From NCBI GenBank assembly GCA_022821275.1, contig JAJEDY010000093.1:1-64000 (forward strand): a DNA stretch of 64,000 nucleotides, read 5' to 3'. Positions 33,321 through 42,076 of the stretch are shown one piece after another. This DNA comes from Candidatus Latescibacterota bacterium. Its GTDB lineage: Bacteria > Latescibacterota > UBA2968. The translations under genes were made by a program, and so were the position numbers. The notes under the pieces are model-generated. The model was not told the DNA's origin and searched no databases. It was given only the letters and a program-made list of their open reading frames with translations. Position 1 is the first letter of the stretch; each line of letters starts with the position of its first letter.

Positions 33321-35027
33321 ATGAACATCCCCATGCACGACGTGCTCTTAGTAGGTGGAGGGGGTGCGGGCCTGCGTGCTGCAATCGCCGCATCTGAAAC
33401 GTATCGTGGCGCAGATATTGGCGTAGTCTCCAAAGTCTATCCCATGCGAAGTCACACCGTCTCCGCCGAAGGTGGCACGGCAGCAGTCATGCGCGAAGAC
33501 GACAACCTGGACCTACATGCTTACGACACCATTAAAGGCAGCGACTTTCTCTGCGATCAGGATGTGGTAGAAGCCTTTGTCAAAGAAGCCGTCGATGAAG
33601 TCATCCAATTAGAACACTGGGGGTGCCCCTGGAGCCGCGACGAAGACGGTCGCGTGAGCGTCCGCGCATTTGGTGGCATGAGTGTCAAACGCACGCTCTA
33701 TGCCGCCGACAAAACCGGCTTCCACATGCTGCACGCCCTCTTCCAAACATCTCTCAAATACGACGCCATTACCCGATACGACGAATGGTTTGTCACCTCT
33801 TTACTCGTCGAAGATGGCAGGGTATGCGGCGTCACGGCTCTCAACATCCGATCCGGCAACATTCACGCCATTGGCGCCAAGTCCGTCATTATATGCACGG
33901 GTGGCGCGGGCAAAATTTTTCCATTTACCACCAATGCCGCCATCAAAAACGGCGACGGAATGGCTCTGGCCTATCGCATTGGCTGTCCTTTAAAAGACCT
34001 CGAATTTGTACAATATCACCCCACGGGCCTGCCCGGCACGGGGATCTTAATGACCGAAGCCTCGCGGGGCGAAGGCGGCCACCTCGTCAACAGCCAGGGC
34101 GAGCGCTACCTCAGCGAATACGTCCCAGGCAAAATGGAACTCGGTCCGCGCGACATCTTATCTCGCTCCTTTATTCACGAAGAGCGCAAGGACAACGTCT
34201 TTAAAGGTCCCGATGGCAGCTACGTTCACCTCGACCTTCGGCACCTGGGTGAAAAAATCATTGACGAAAGACTGCCCTTTGTGCGCGAACTCACCCGAAA
34301 TTACGTCGGCATTGACCCCGTTTACGAACCCATCCCCGTGCGTCCGGTCGTCCACTACTGCATGGGGGGTGTGCATACCGACATCAATGGCGCAACACCC
34401 ATCCCCGGTCTTTATGCCGCAGGCGAAGCGGCTTGTGTTAGCCTCAACGGAGCCAATCGCCTGGGATCTAACTCACTGACCGAATGCCTCGTCTTTGGCG
34501 CGCGCGCAGGCCAGGTAGCCGCGCAACACGCCGCCGACACCGACTTTGCGGATTCGGCCTCAATGGCCAGGATGGCACAAGACGAGCAAAAACGCATTGA
34601 AACCCAATTCTTTGGCACCAACGGCAAAGAGCGCGTGGCCAATATCCGCGATGACCTCCGCAAAACCATGGAAGAAGGCGCGGGAATTTTCCGAACCGAA
34701 GACGCGCTCAAAACCACATGTGACACCATTCGCACCCTCAAAGAGCGCTACAAAAATATCGGCATAGACGACCACTCGCGCGTCTTCAATACCGACCTCG
34801 TCAATGCCCTCGAACTGGGTTACATGCTCGACGTCGCCGAAGGGCTCGCGCACTCGGCCCTCTTGCGACGCGAATCTCGAGGCTCGCACGCGCGATCGGA
34901 TTATGAAGAGCGCGACGACGAAAACTTCCTCAAACACTCTCTGGCCTATCAAACCGATGGCGACCCCCGCATCGAGTACTTGCCCGTAACACTCACGCGC
35001 TGGGAACCCGAAGAACGAACCTATTAA
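33321..35027 (+). CDS. frdA: Fumarate reductase/succinate dehydrogenase flavoprotein subunit
   Basis: The protein of 568 residues has the FAD-binding start [19 protein letters not shown] and the covalent-FAD histidine in [17 protein letters not shown]. It also has [21 protein letters not shown], the substrate-site segment [48 protein letters not shown] and [21 protein letters not shown]. The start at 33321 has AAGAGG upstream; a longer frame from 33252 is unlikely. It is first in a four-gene cluster with the iron-sulfur and two membrane subunits. The order A-B-C-D and the membrane subunits match E. coli-type fumarate reductase, though direction in vivo cannot be told from sequence. Confidence 0.96.
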   Translation: MNIPMHDVLLVGGGGAGLRAAIAASETYRGADIGVVSKVYPMRSHTVSAEGGTAAVMREDDNLDLHAYDTIKGSDFLCDQDVVEAFVKEAVDEVIQLEHWGCPWSRDEDGRVSVRAFGGMSVKRTLYAADKTGFHMLHALFQTSLKYDAITRYDEWFVTSLLVEDGRVCGVTALNIRSGNIHAIGAKSVIICTGGAGKIFPFTTNAAIKNGDGMALAYRIGCPLKDLEFVQYHPTGLPGTGILMTEASRGEGGHLVNSQGERYLSEYVPGKMELGPRDILSRSFIHEERKDNVFKGPDGSYVHLDLRHLGEKIIDERLPFVRELTRNYVGIDPVYEPIPVRPVVHYCMGGVHTDINGATPIPGLYAAGEAACVSLNGANRLGSNSLTECLVFGARAGQVAAQHAADTDFADSASMARMAQDEQKRIETQFFGTNGKERVANIRDDLRKTMEEGAGIFRTEDALKTTCDTIRTLKERYKNIGIDDHSRVFNTDLVNALELGYMLDVAEGLAHSALLRRESRGSHARSDYEERDDENFLKHSLAYQTDGDPRIEYLPVTLTRWEPEERTY

Positions 35028-35037
35028 AGGAAAATTT

Positions 35038-35790
35038 ATGAGCGATCACAAAACCATCAAAATCACGGTATTGCGCTATCGTCCCGAAGAAGAGGACGCG
35101 CCAACCGAACAGACTTACGAGGTTGAATTTCGCGACGACTGGGTCGTTCTCGACGCGCTCAATCACATCAAAGACCACATCGACGGCACGCTTTCATTCC
35201 GCTGGTCTTGCCGGATGGGCGTATGCGGCAGTTGCGGGATGATGGTCAATGGCGAACCCAAACTCACTTGTGCCGCAATGTTGCGCGACTACTATCCCAA
35301 AGAAGTGCGCGTGGAACCTCTGGTCAACTTCCCCATCGTGCGCGATCTCGTCACCGACATGACCGACTTTATGGACAAACTCAAAGCGGTCAAACCCTGG
35401 ATCATTCGAGAAGAAGAAAAACCCGTATCCGAAGGGGAATACCGCCAGACACCGGACCAACTCAAAGATTACAAGCAATTCAGCCAGTGCATCAACTGCA
35501 TGCTCTGTTACGCGGCCTGTCCAGTCTATGGTCTCGAACACGACTTCGTCGGTCCGGCCGCAATTGCATTGGGCCACCGATACAACCTCGATTCTCGAGA
35601 TGAAGGCATTCAACAACGCCAACACGTCATTGCCAGCAAAGAAGGCATCTGGGAATGCACGTATGTCGGTGAATGCTCCGTCGTTTGTCCCAAACATGTC
35701 GATCCCGCAGAAGCCATTCAACAGACCAAAGTGGCAACCACAACCAACCGTTTCAAATCGCTTGTCATGCCCTGGGGAAACAAAACATGA
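35038..35790 (+). CDS. frdB: Fumarate reductase/succinate dehydrogenase iron-sulfur subunit
   Basis: The 250-residue protein has the [2Fe-2S] ferredoxin domain ligands in [20 protein letters not shown]...C. It then has the C-terminal [4Fe-4S] and [3Fe-4S] ligands in [15 protein letters not shown] and [21 protein letters not shown]. It transfers electrons between the flavoprotein and the quinone-binding membrane subunits. The ATG follows frdA after 10 bases, and its stop codon overlaps the ATG of the next gene, so the operon is translationally coupled. Confidence 0.97.
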   Translation: MSDHKTIKITVLRYRPEEEDAPTEQTYEVEFRDDWVVLDALNHIKDHIDGTLSFRWSCRMGVCGSCGMMVNGEPKLTCAAMLRDYYPKEVRVEPLVNFPIVRDLVTDMTDFMDKLKAVKPWIIREEEKPVSEGEYRQTPDQLKDYKQFSQCINCMLCYAACPVYGLEHDFVGPAAIALGHRYNLDSRDEGIQQRQHVIASKEGIWECTYVGECSVVCPKHVDPAEAIQQTKVATTTNRFKSLVMPWGNKT

Positions 35791-36221
35791 TGCTCGACTC
35801 CGAAACGACCAAAACCTATACGCGCCCCATATCCAAAGCCTGGTGGCTGCGCGACCGCGGACATTTTAATCGCAGATATTTCATGTTCTTGCTCCGCGAA
35901 CTCACAAGCGTATTCGTCGCCCTGTACGTCGTGCTCTTTATCTACGAAATTTTTCTCCTGACAAAAGGGCCAGACGCCCACGCAGCCTTCCGCGAATCCC
36001 TGAACTCAGGTCCCTGGATCGCATTTCACATCATCGCCCTGCTCTTTGCCCTGTACCACAGCTATACCTGGTTGGGACTAACGACCAAAATGCAGGCGGC
36101 TGGACGTGGCCTCGTCAAAATTGGCACAAAGACCCTGCCACCCATTCTTATCGCACTGGGATCTTATGGCGCGTGGATTGTTGCAACAATAATCATCGCC
36201 TACCTATTCCTAACTCTTTAG
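35787..36221 (+). CDS. frdC: Fumarate reductase membrane subunit C
   Basis: The 144-residue protein matches Frd[37 protein letters not shown], then [38 protein letters not shown] and a third hydrophobic helix ([23 protein letters not shown]). Three membrane segments are visible, as expected. The ATG at 35787 overlaps the frdB stop. It anchors the catalytic subunits and helps to bind quinone. Confidence 0.92.
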   Translation: MMLDSETTKTYTRPISKAWWLRDRGHFNRRYFMFLLRELTSVFVALYVVLFIYEIFLLTKGPDAHAAFRESLNSGPWIAFHIIALLFALYHSYTWLGLTTKMQAAGRGLVKIGTKTLPPILIALGSYGAWIVATIIIAYLFLTL

Positions 36222-36236
36222 ATTGAGGATATCGCT

Positions 36237-36599
36237 GTGAATTACAAAGAACACAAAAGCGAACCCTTCTGGTGGGGCATGTTCTCGCAAGGCGGTGTTA
36301 TTGCCGCACTCCTCATACCCATCCACATTTTCCTGGGTGGAATCGCCGTACATTTGGGACTTATAGACGCCGAACTCATGTCGCATGAACGCCTGACCGG
36401 ACTGCTCCAAAATCCGTTGGTCAAACTCTACCTCTGTGTCCTGCTCATCTTCACCCTCTACCACGCGGCTCACCGAATCCGCTTCACCCTCGCCGAAATA
36501 GGATTGCACAGCCTCGCCAAAGTCCTGCCTTTTCTCTGTTATGGCGGCGCACTGGTAGGCACAGCGGTAGTCCTGTACATCTTGTGGGTATTGTTCTAA
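36237..36599 (+). CDS. frdD: Fumarate reductase membrane subunit D
   Basis: The 120-residue protein starts at a GTG 15 bases after frdC and matches FrdD: SEPFWWGMFSQGGVIAALLIPIHIFLGGIAVHLGL, then LMSHERLTGLLQNPLVKLYLCVLLIFTLYHAAHRIRF and a third helix. The presence of separate C and D subunits supports a type D complex without a cytochrome b556-style single anchor. It is the last gene of the cluster and is followed by a bidirectional terminator. Confidence 0.92.
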   Translation: MNYKEHKSEPFWWGMFSQGGVIAALLIPIHIFLGGIAVHLGLIDAELMSHERLTGLLQNPLVKLYLCVLLIFTLYHAAHRIRFTLAEIGLHSLAKVLPFLCYGGALVGTAVVLYILWVLF

Positions 36600-36616
36600 C
36601 CATATTAACAAAAAAA

Positions 36617-36660
36617 TAAAAAGCTCGGAGGAATTCTGATGAAGTTCATCCGAGCTTTTC
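36617..36660. terminator. Bidirectional terminator between frdD and the SGNH hydrolase gene
   Basis: AAAAGCTCGGA and TCCGAGCTTTT form a perfect stem with A/T tracts on both sides, between two convergent genes. Confidence 0.8.
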
Positions 36661-36682
36661 TTTTATCGCAAAAAACCGATTT

Positions 36683-37756
36683 CTATTTTGTCTTCTTTAT
36701 CCTTCTAATCTTTCTCACCTTTCTAACGGTCTCACCCCCATCACTTCCATCCAGCAGCGGCTTCAATCTTCCCGCAACGCGCTCTCCCATCTCGATCATC
36801 CCGTGGTCCCCCGGATGAATCAGATCCACCGTCAACCCACCGATATTACCCAACATTTCTGTCCCCTCAATCAAATGTGCATTTTCATGGGGACAACCAT
36901 CCACCGCATCTCGCAATGCCTGCCTGAAAGCCCGCGTCCTTTCGCGTTCTTCGGCATCGCCACAAAATTCTCTAAAATGCGGATAAATCGTAATACATCC
37001 CACGGGCCGATCGGGATTCGCACCTGCAATCGCATTTACCATATACGTCACGCGCTCGGAAAATTCCGACAGTGAAAATCCCGCCCCCATCATATTGACC
37101 GACAAAGCCAGCGTCGCCACATCCCAATCGTCGCGCGCGGCAATATAATCGGCCAATTCGCGTTCACAATAAGCCGATCCACCCACGCCCAAATTGATCA
37201 AATCCGCTCCCAAACGCCACGCCACCTGGCTCACATAGGTCAAATGCATAGCCGTAGCCGACGCACCGTGTGTAATCGACGTGCCATAGCTCAAATACCG
37301 TCGTTTTGGCAACTCATCAACCGTGGGCGGGCGAAGTCCTTCGCCCTCAATACTGTGATAGTGCAAACTGGTATTTCTCAGGACTAACCGCCATACCTCA
37401 CGCGAAAAAGGCAAATCCTGCACCGCCTCAGACTCAAGCGTCTTCAGTCTTGCAGGATAAGTCAATTCCAGCGTCCTTGGTTCCTTCCCAATTTGAAAAC
37501 GCTCTTTCCCTTGAAAAGGGCCAAAAAATGGAATCACTTCAGCCGATCCACCCGGGCTGGACAGCGTCACATTGACCGTGTTGCCCGCGCTCACAAAACG
37601 GATCTCCGACCCCGCCGGACTCAACATGCGTTCCTGGGCGCCCGCATTCAAACACAACCGCACATCTTCGGGCACGCGCTGCACCCGAAGCCCATCTCTC
37701 CCTTCAACATCTCGCAATTCAGCTACATTGTGAAATTCGACATTGTCGTGAATCAT
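36683..37756 (-). CDS. SGNH/GDSL hydrolase with N-terminal beta domain
   Basis: The 357-residue protein has an N-terminal jelly-roll-like region (residues 1-140) and an SGNH esterase domain: RYLSYGTSITHGASA (block I serine), ADLINLGVGGSAYCE (block II glycine), the block III-like LSVNMMGAGFS, and DLIHPGDHGMIEMG (catalytic D and H). Such proteins act as carbohydrate or acetyl esterases. The last ~15 residues (KVRKIRRIKKTK) are encoded by a low-complexity GA-rich repeat and are probably an accidental tail. No signal peptide is seen. It lies downstream of the GH172 gene on the same strand. Confidence 0.87.
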   Translation of the reverse strand: MIHDNVEFHNVAELRDVEGRDGLRVQRVPEDVRLCLNAGAQERMLSPAGSEIRFVSAGNTVNVTLSSPGGSAEVIPFFGPFQGKERFQIGKEPRTLELTYPARLKTLESEAVQDLPFSREVWRLVLRNTSLHYHSIEGEGLRPPTVDELPKRRYLSYGTSITHGASATAMHLTYVSQVAWRLGADLINLGVGGSAYCERELADYIAARDDWDVATLALSVNMMGAGFSLSEFSERVTYMVNAIAGANPDRPVGCITIYPHFREFCGDAEERERTRAFRQALRDAVDGCPHENAHLIEGTEMLGNIGGLTVDLIHPGDHGMIEMGERVAGRLKPLLDGSDGGETVRKVRKIRRIKKTK

Positions 37757-37771
37757 AAAAAAACCTCCTGA

Positions 37772-39295
37772 TTACTCTGCCTGGGGGACCAGAACGGCTC
37801 CATCGGCTGTTGTGGCCTGGAAAGCAAATGCCCAGCCGCCGTGATTGGAGCCCCGGTCGTTACTGAGCTTGAGCACGATGGAATTGGCACCTGCCTGAAG
37901 CGTCACCGGAATGCTCTGGGCGCGAAAAGCGTAGTGGTGACCCAGATCGAAAACCTCATCGTTTACGCGCAAAATCAAGGCGTCATCCCAGGCCACGCGC
38001 AGGTTTGTCGTCATATCCACAGGTGCATGTAAGACGCAGCGGGCAAGCGCCGCGCCCACATCGGTATTGCCCACACCCGGGCCCCAGGGCCGAAATACGT
38101 GGTTAAAATCGACAAATCCGTGGTGGGCGGCGCGTTTGACCCAACGCGCTACGTCCCGTCCCCGTTGTCGTGAGCCAGCGGTCAACCAGGCCGACTCTTC
38201 ACCGTGCAAACCATCAAACGTCGCTTCTAACTGAAAGGCCATCTCCGGGGACAAGGTCGTTTCCATCGCTTGACCGTTGTGATTGGCGAAAGGGCCGCAT
38301 AGCCACCATTCGCCGCTGGTCGGCAGCGGCAGATCATGGGTGCCGCGCGGCAGTTCGACACCGGGTAGCAGTTGCGACCAATCAGGCACGGCGAAAAACG
38401 GTCGCACGGCGTCCTGCTGGTACCAATAGACGGTAGAGCAGATATCGTTGGCCATACAGCCGAAGCGCATGTGAATCGATTGCTGGAAGGGAAGTGAGTC
38501 CTTTTCGAAGAAGCGGTAGCCCACCAACCGCTGCGCCGGGCGCGCCTGCCCCACATCGTCATGCACATAGTAAGGCATTGCAGCGTAGTGATGGGTTTCG
38601 GGCGGATGCAGGGCACCCCCGTAGCCGGCTCCAAAGGTATCCTCGCCCCCAATGCCGCGCAAAAAGACCGGATGTTCGCCCTCTCCATCGATGTAGATAT
38701 TCTCGGCCCCGCCGTGGCTCCAGCGATCGACATCATCGAGCAAACGCACGCCGTACACAAAGCCCAACAACTCTCCCGGCCCGTCGGCATCCAGCATCAG
38801 GAAGTCTTCACCGTAGCGCTGGGTCGGCATCTCTCGCCGCCAGCGGGCGCAGAAACGTCGCCGTTCGCTCAGCGTCTGATTGGGGTAGCGGTGCCAATCC
38901 ACCTGCAGGTAGGCGCGGTTCTCTTCGGGTCCGGCTTCAAACTCAATCCGAGCGGATCGGGCGAAGGGCATCTGGAAGTAGCAGTTGTAGCCAATCCAGG
39001 CCTTGACCGACAGGAAGTGGGTGTCTATCGGATACCAGCCCTGGCCGTGCATGACCCCAAAAAAGTCACCGACAGGCGCCTCAACATAGGGGATCGGCTC
39101 ATCATCAAAATAGATGCGAATAAGCACTTTGCGGCTGGTCATGGGTATGCGCTCTGGCCGCGACAGTACGACCCAAAGGTGCTGAATACAGCCTGGCCCA
39201 TCGAGTTCGGCATAGACGGCTTTTCGGTTCGCCAGCAAAGGTCCGGTCATACTGACGCGGTCGGGGATACCAACTTCGGGGAGCTGTAAATCCAT
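37772..39295 (-). CDS. GH172 (DUF2961) family glycoside hydrolase-like protein
   Basis: The protein of 507 residues matches the DUF2961 family, now GH172 (difructose-anhydride/fructofuranosidase and arabinanase enzymes). Motifs are AELDGPGCIQHLWVV, IYFDDEPIPYVEAPVGDFFGV, IGYNCYFQMPFARSARIEFE, IYIDGEGEHPVFLRGIGGEDTFGAGYG and RFFEKDSLPFQQSIHMRFG. The C-terminal ~120 residues form an extra beta domain. The start at 39295 has GGAG 7 bases upstream. It is transcribed with the heparinase-like gene (39329) upstream and the SGNH gene downstream, suggesting a glycan-degradation cluster. Confidence 0.88.
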   Translation of the reverse strand: MDLQLPEVGIPDRVSMTGPLLANRKAVYAELDGPGCIQHLWVVLSRPERIPMTSRKVLIRIYFDDEPIPYVEAPVGDFFGVMHGQGWYPIDTHFLSVKAWIGYNCYFQMPFARSARIEFEAGPEENRAYLQVDWHRYPNQTLSERRRFCARWRREMPTQRYGEDFLMLDADGPGELLGFVYGVRLLDDVDRWSHGGAENIYIDGEGEHPVFLRGIGGEDTFGAGYGGALHPPETHHYAAMPYYVHDDVGQARPAQRLVGYRFFEKDSLPFQQSIHMRFGCMANDICSTVYWYQQDAVRPFFAVPDWSQLLPGVELPRGTHDLPLPTSGEWWLCGPFANHNGQAMETTLSPEMAFQLEATFDGLHGEESAWLTAGSRQRGRDVARWVKRAAHHGFVDFNHVFRPWGPGVGNTDVGAALARCVLHAPVDMTTNLRVAWDDALILRVNDEVFDLGHHYAFRAQSIPVTLQAGANSIVLKLSNDRGSNHGGWAFAFQATTADGAVLVPQAE

Positions 39296-39328
39296 AGCAG
39301 ACTCCATTCTTATTTATGCCCTTGCACT

Positions 39329-41290
39329 TTAGTCTATCCGCACCCATGCCTCGCTTGAAGATAGATCGCGACCAAGCGACCATGTTTTCCCAAAAGCCTC
39401 AACAGTCAATTCAACGCGGTCATCCCCAGCGCGAAATACATCGGACAATTCGGCTGCAATGCCGGGAACATCTGTCCCGCGATAAGGCACAACCACAGTC
39501 AAAAACGCCGCAGATGCCTGCTCATTCAACGCGAAACGAAATGCTTTGCGCGGCATGCGCGAACCATAAGTCCATGCAAACCAGCCCTCTTCTTCTGCCA
39601 TTGTAGCTACACAATTTGCACCAGCCTGCACCAGCACATTCGCATCGTCAAATTGCGTAAAAGCGCGCTTTCCCGCCTCGTCAAACACCACATCGCCCGG
39701 CGCAAATTGGAAATGCAAATCCAGTTGACCGGGAACATTGCCAATCGCCTCGTCCAAAAACGCGAAAAACTGCCGATTGACAAACCACACCGAACGGCGG
39801 TGAACCAACCCCGGATACGATCCATTTTCCACAACCAACACATCGCTATCAGCCCCTTCCGACACCCACAACAAATGCCGCCCATCATCGGACGTATCAC
39901 CACCGTCCAGCGTCAGAGTCTGATGCACCGTTGTCTGCCGATGCCACGCGCGGCCTTCTGCATCGTGACCATAAGTGTAAAAACCCGTATCATTCATCAA
40001 CCAGCGCCCATAAGCGTACAATTCAAACGTCCCGTTATCCGGTTGATCATGGCTCGAAATAGCAGGCGGCGAACAATGCAGCGCCATGTGAATCTGATCG
40101 GGTCCCCAATCGTCGCGCATCACATACAAACCGGCCTCTTGAAATGCACGACTCTTTTGCTCTGGCAAAAACTCCCGATCCAGAGTCGCCCGTGCAGCGT
40201 ATTTGGGATCACCCAGAAATTCTGTAGCCTCGACAAGTGAGTCATAAAGTCCCCACTTTGAGCGATCATCCGTCTCCTTCAACGCACGCGACCCATCGCC
40301 AAACATCGGCGCACCCAAATCGGGCGACGCAATCCAAAAAATATAGTCGTGCATCAACCGCACGCGCGCTCGAAACGCCTCTGAAATCTCAATGCCAAAA
40401 GTATCCATACGGCCAAAAATTTCCACAGCATCCCGCAATACGCCTTGATGATACCCATAAGACCACTCCCGCTGAACGCCATCCGTTGTCGTCTGCGCCA
40501 AGAAATTCTCTTCGACCCGTTCCAGTGCCAATTCCATCCACTCACGCGATTCCACAAACTCCCGGAACGTATAGGCAATATTGATAAATCCCCGCTGTTC
40601 AAACACCGCCTTATTGTGAATCAACCCCATCGGAATCAGCTTTGTCTTAACCTGATGATCGTACAGACTTGCCAGCAGCAAACCGAGAAACTCGGGCGTA
40701 AATGCCTCGGCATGAACCAAACTGCGAAATGCCGAACAGATATTCGTCGCCCGAATACCCGTCTGAATATCCAGCCAGACAAACCCTCTCCAGTACGTAT
40801 AAACGGAATGGGTTTTGGTGTGAGTTTCCAGTGGATGTTTTGAAATCCAATCGGTCGTCATCTCCACAAATGTACGGGCGTATTTTTCATCGCGCGTCGC
40901 AGCATAAGCCTGTACGAGCGGTGCAGCCCAATAAAAACGGTACACAGCCGCAACCCATTCAATATCGCCGCGCGGATCCCATTCCCAATCAAAATCATCG
41001 CCATAGCGCGCCTCTTCATAGGGACCCCACTGAATAATGCGCTGACAAATTTTGTCGGCTGTTTCAAAATCGCCTTCCCCAGAAGCCTCATCCAATGGAT
41101 ATTTCGTCCGATAATAATCGCGCAATGCTGCAAGTGCGCCACTTCGATCCCCAGCATCCGCAGCCCGTTTTGCCGCCTCCAAACCCGTCAGATCTAATTT
41201 CTCCAAAATCCTTTCCGGATCAAACGATTCCAAAGGCATCTCGTGATCAATCTGATCCGCCCCTTTGGGATACTCCATTACTGAACTCAT
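39329..41290 (-). CDS. Heparinase II/III family protein
   Basis: The protein of 653 residues has an N-terminal alpha/alpha toroid (residues ~70-330, with YRFYWAAPLVQAYAATRDEKYARTF and WMELALERVEENFLAQTTTDGVQREWSYGYHQ) and a C-terminal beta-sheet domain beginning near LYVMRDDWGPDQIHMALHC and SHDQPDNGTFELYAYGRWLMNDTGFY. This is the layout of polysaccharide lyase families 12/15/17/21, which cleave uronate-containing glycans by beta-elimination. The SHDQPDNG loop carries the histidine and asparagine expected for substrate or metal binding. The start at 41290 has AGAGGG 7 bases before it. No signal peptide is visible. Products would feed the KDG kinase/KDPG aldolase route at 10 kb. Confidence 0.9.
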   Translation of the reverse strand: MSSVMEYPKGADQIDHEMPLESFDPERILEKLDLTGLEAAKRAADAGDRSGALAALRDYYRTKYPLDEASGEGDFETADKICQRIIQWGPYEEARYGDDFDWEWDPRGDIEWVAAVYRFYWAAPLVQAYAATRDEKYARTFVEMTTDWISKHPLETHTKTHSVYTYWRGFVWLDIQTGIRATNICSAFRSLVHAEAFTPEFLGLLLASLYDHQVKTKLIPMGLIHNKAVFEQRGFINIAYTFREFVESREWMELALERVEENFLAQTTTDGVQREWSYGYHQGVLRDAVEIFGRMDTFGIEISEAFRARVRLMHDYIFWIASPDLGAPMFGDGSRALKETDDRSKWGLYDSLVEATEFLGDPKYAARATLDREFLPEQKSRAFQEAGLYVMRDDWGPDQIHMALHCSPPAISSHDQPDNGTFELYAYGRWLMNDTGFYTYGHDAEGRAWHRQTTVHQTLTLDGGDTSDDGRHLLWVSEGADSDVLVVENGSYPGLVHRRSVWFVNRQFFAFLDEAIGNVPGQLDLHFQFAPGDVVFDEAGKRAFTQFDDANVLVQAGANCVATMAEEEGWFAWTYGSRMPRKAFRFALNEQASAAFLTVVVPYRGTDVPGIAAELSDVFRAGDDRVELTVEAFGKTWSLGRDLSSSEAWVRID

Positions 41291-41339
41291 AGCCATGCCC
41301 TCTCGCTTGACAATGTGAATATCGGCGTTTATCTGAGTA

Positions 41340-42059
41340 CTACGCCTTACCATTTGTTCCATACATATAATCCAGATATAATTTCTCCAAATCCTCATTC
41401 TCCAATTCAGCACGGGTGCGTTCCATGAGCAACTTTCCCTCCTTCATAATGCCTACCCGGTCAGCGAGAGAACGTGCTCTGAAAATATCGTGTGTGGACA
41501 TAAAAATGGCTTTGCCCTCGCCTCTCAATTCTTCGAGCAAATCCATAAACTCAGCACCGGCTTGAGGGTCTAAACCAGCGGTCGGCTCATCCAGAATAAC
41601 CGCAGGTGCATCTCGAATGATGACAATGGCAATACCCACCTTTTGTCGCATCCCTTTAGAAAACGCCTTGACCCGCTGCTCAAAGGCTTGCTCCTGTAAG
41701 CCCACGCGGTGCAAAATGCGATAATATCCATCGCGGTCAGTTTCTCTGCCAGCCAGACTCGCAAAAAAATCCAGATTCTGCCGCGCAGTAAAATTGCCAT
41801 AAAGCATGACATTTTCAGACAGATACGCGACATACTTCTTCGCCTCAAGCGGGTCTCTCGTCACATCAATGTCGTTGATCAGGGCCGTACCCTCCGTTGG
41901 CTCAATAAAGTTCAGCATCAAATTAATAGCCGTTGACTTGCCTGCCCCATTCGCACCCAGCAAACAGAAAATCTCCCCTGAGGGCACTTTCAGGTTCAAA
42001 TTGTCCAGTGCCAGGATATCATCTTCATACCGCTTTGAAAGTCCGATTGCTTCAATCAT
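41340..42059 (-). CDS. ABC transporter ATP-binding protein
   Basis: The 239-residue ATPase has Walker A GANGAGKSTAIN, signature FSKGMRQKVGIA, Walker B AVILDEPTAGLDPQ, and the switch histidine in FMSTHDIFRA. Its type matches ABC-2 family exporters (CcmA/GldA-like). The ATG at 42059 follows GGAGG by 4 bases; a GTG one codon upstream is possible. It closes an operon with a TolC-like protein and a hybrid membrane protein, and most likely energises the permease encoded at 45565-47097. Confidence 0.95.
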   Translation of the reverse strand: MIEAIGLSKRYEDDILALDNLNLKVPSGEIFCLLGANGAGKSTAINLMLNFIEPTEGTALINDIDVTRDPLEAKKYVAYLSENVMLYGNFTARQNLDFFASLAGRETDRDGYYRILHRVGLQEQAFEQRVKAFSKGMRQKVGIAIVIIRDAPAVILDEPTAGLDPQAGAEFMDLLEELRGEGKAIFMSTHDIFRARSLADRVGIMKEGKLLMERTRAELENEDLEKLYLDYMYGTNGKA

Positions 42060-42076
42060 CACGCCTCCTTATAGCC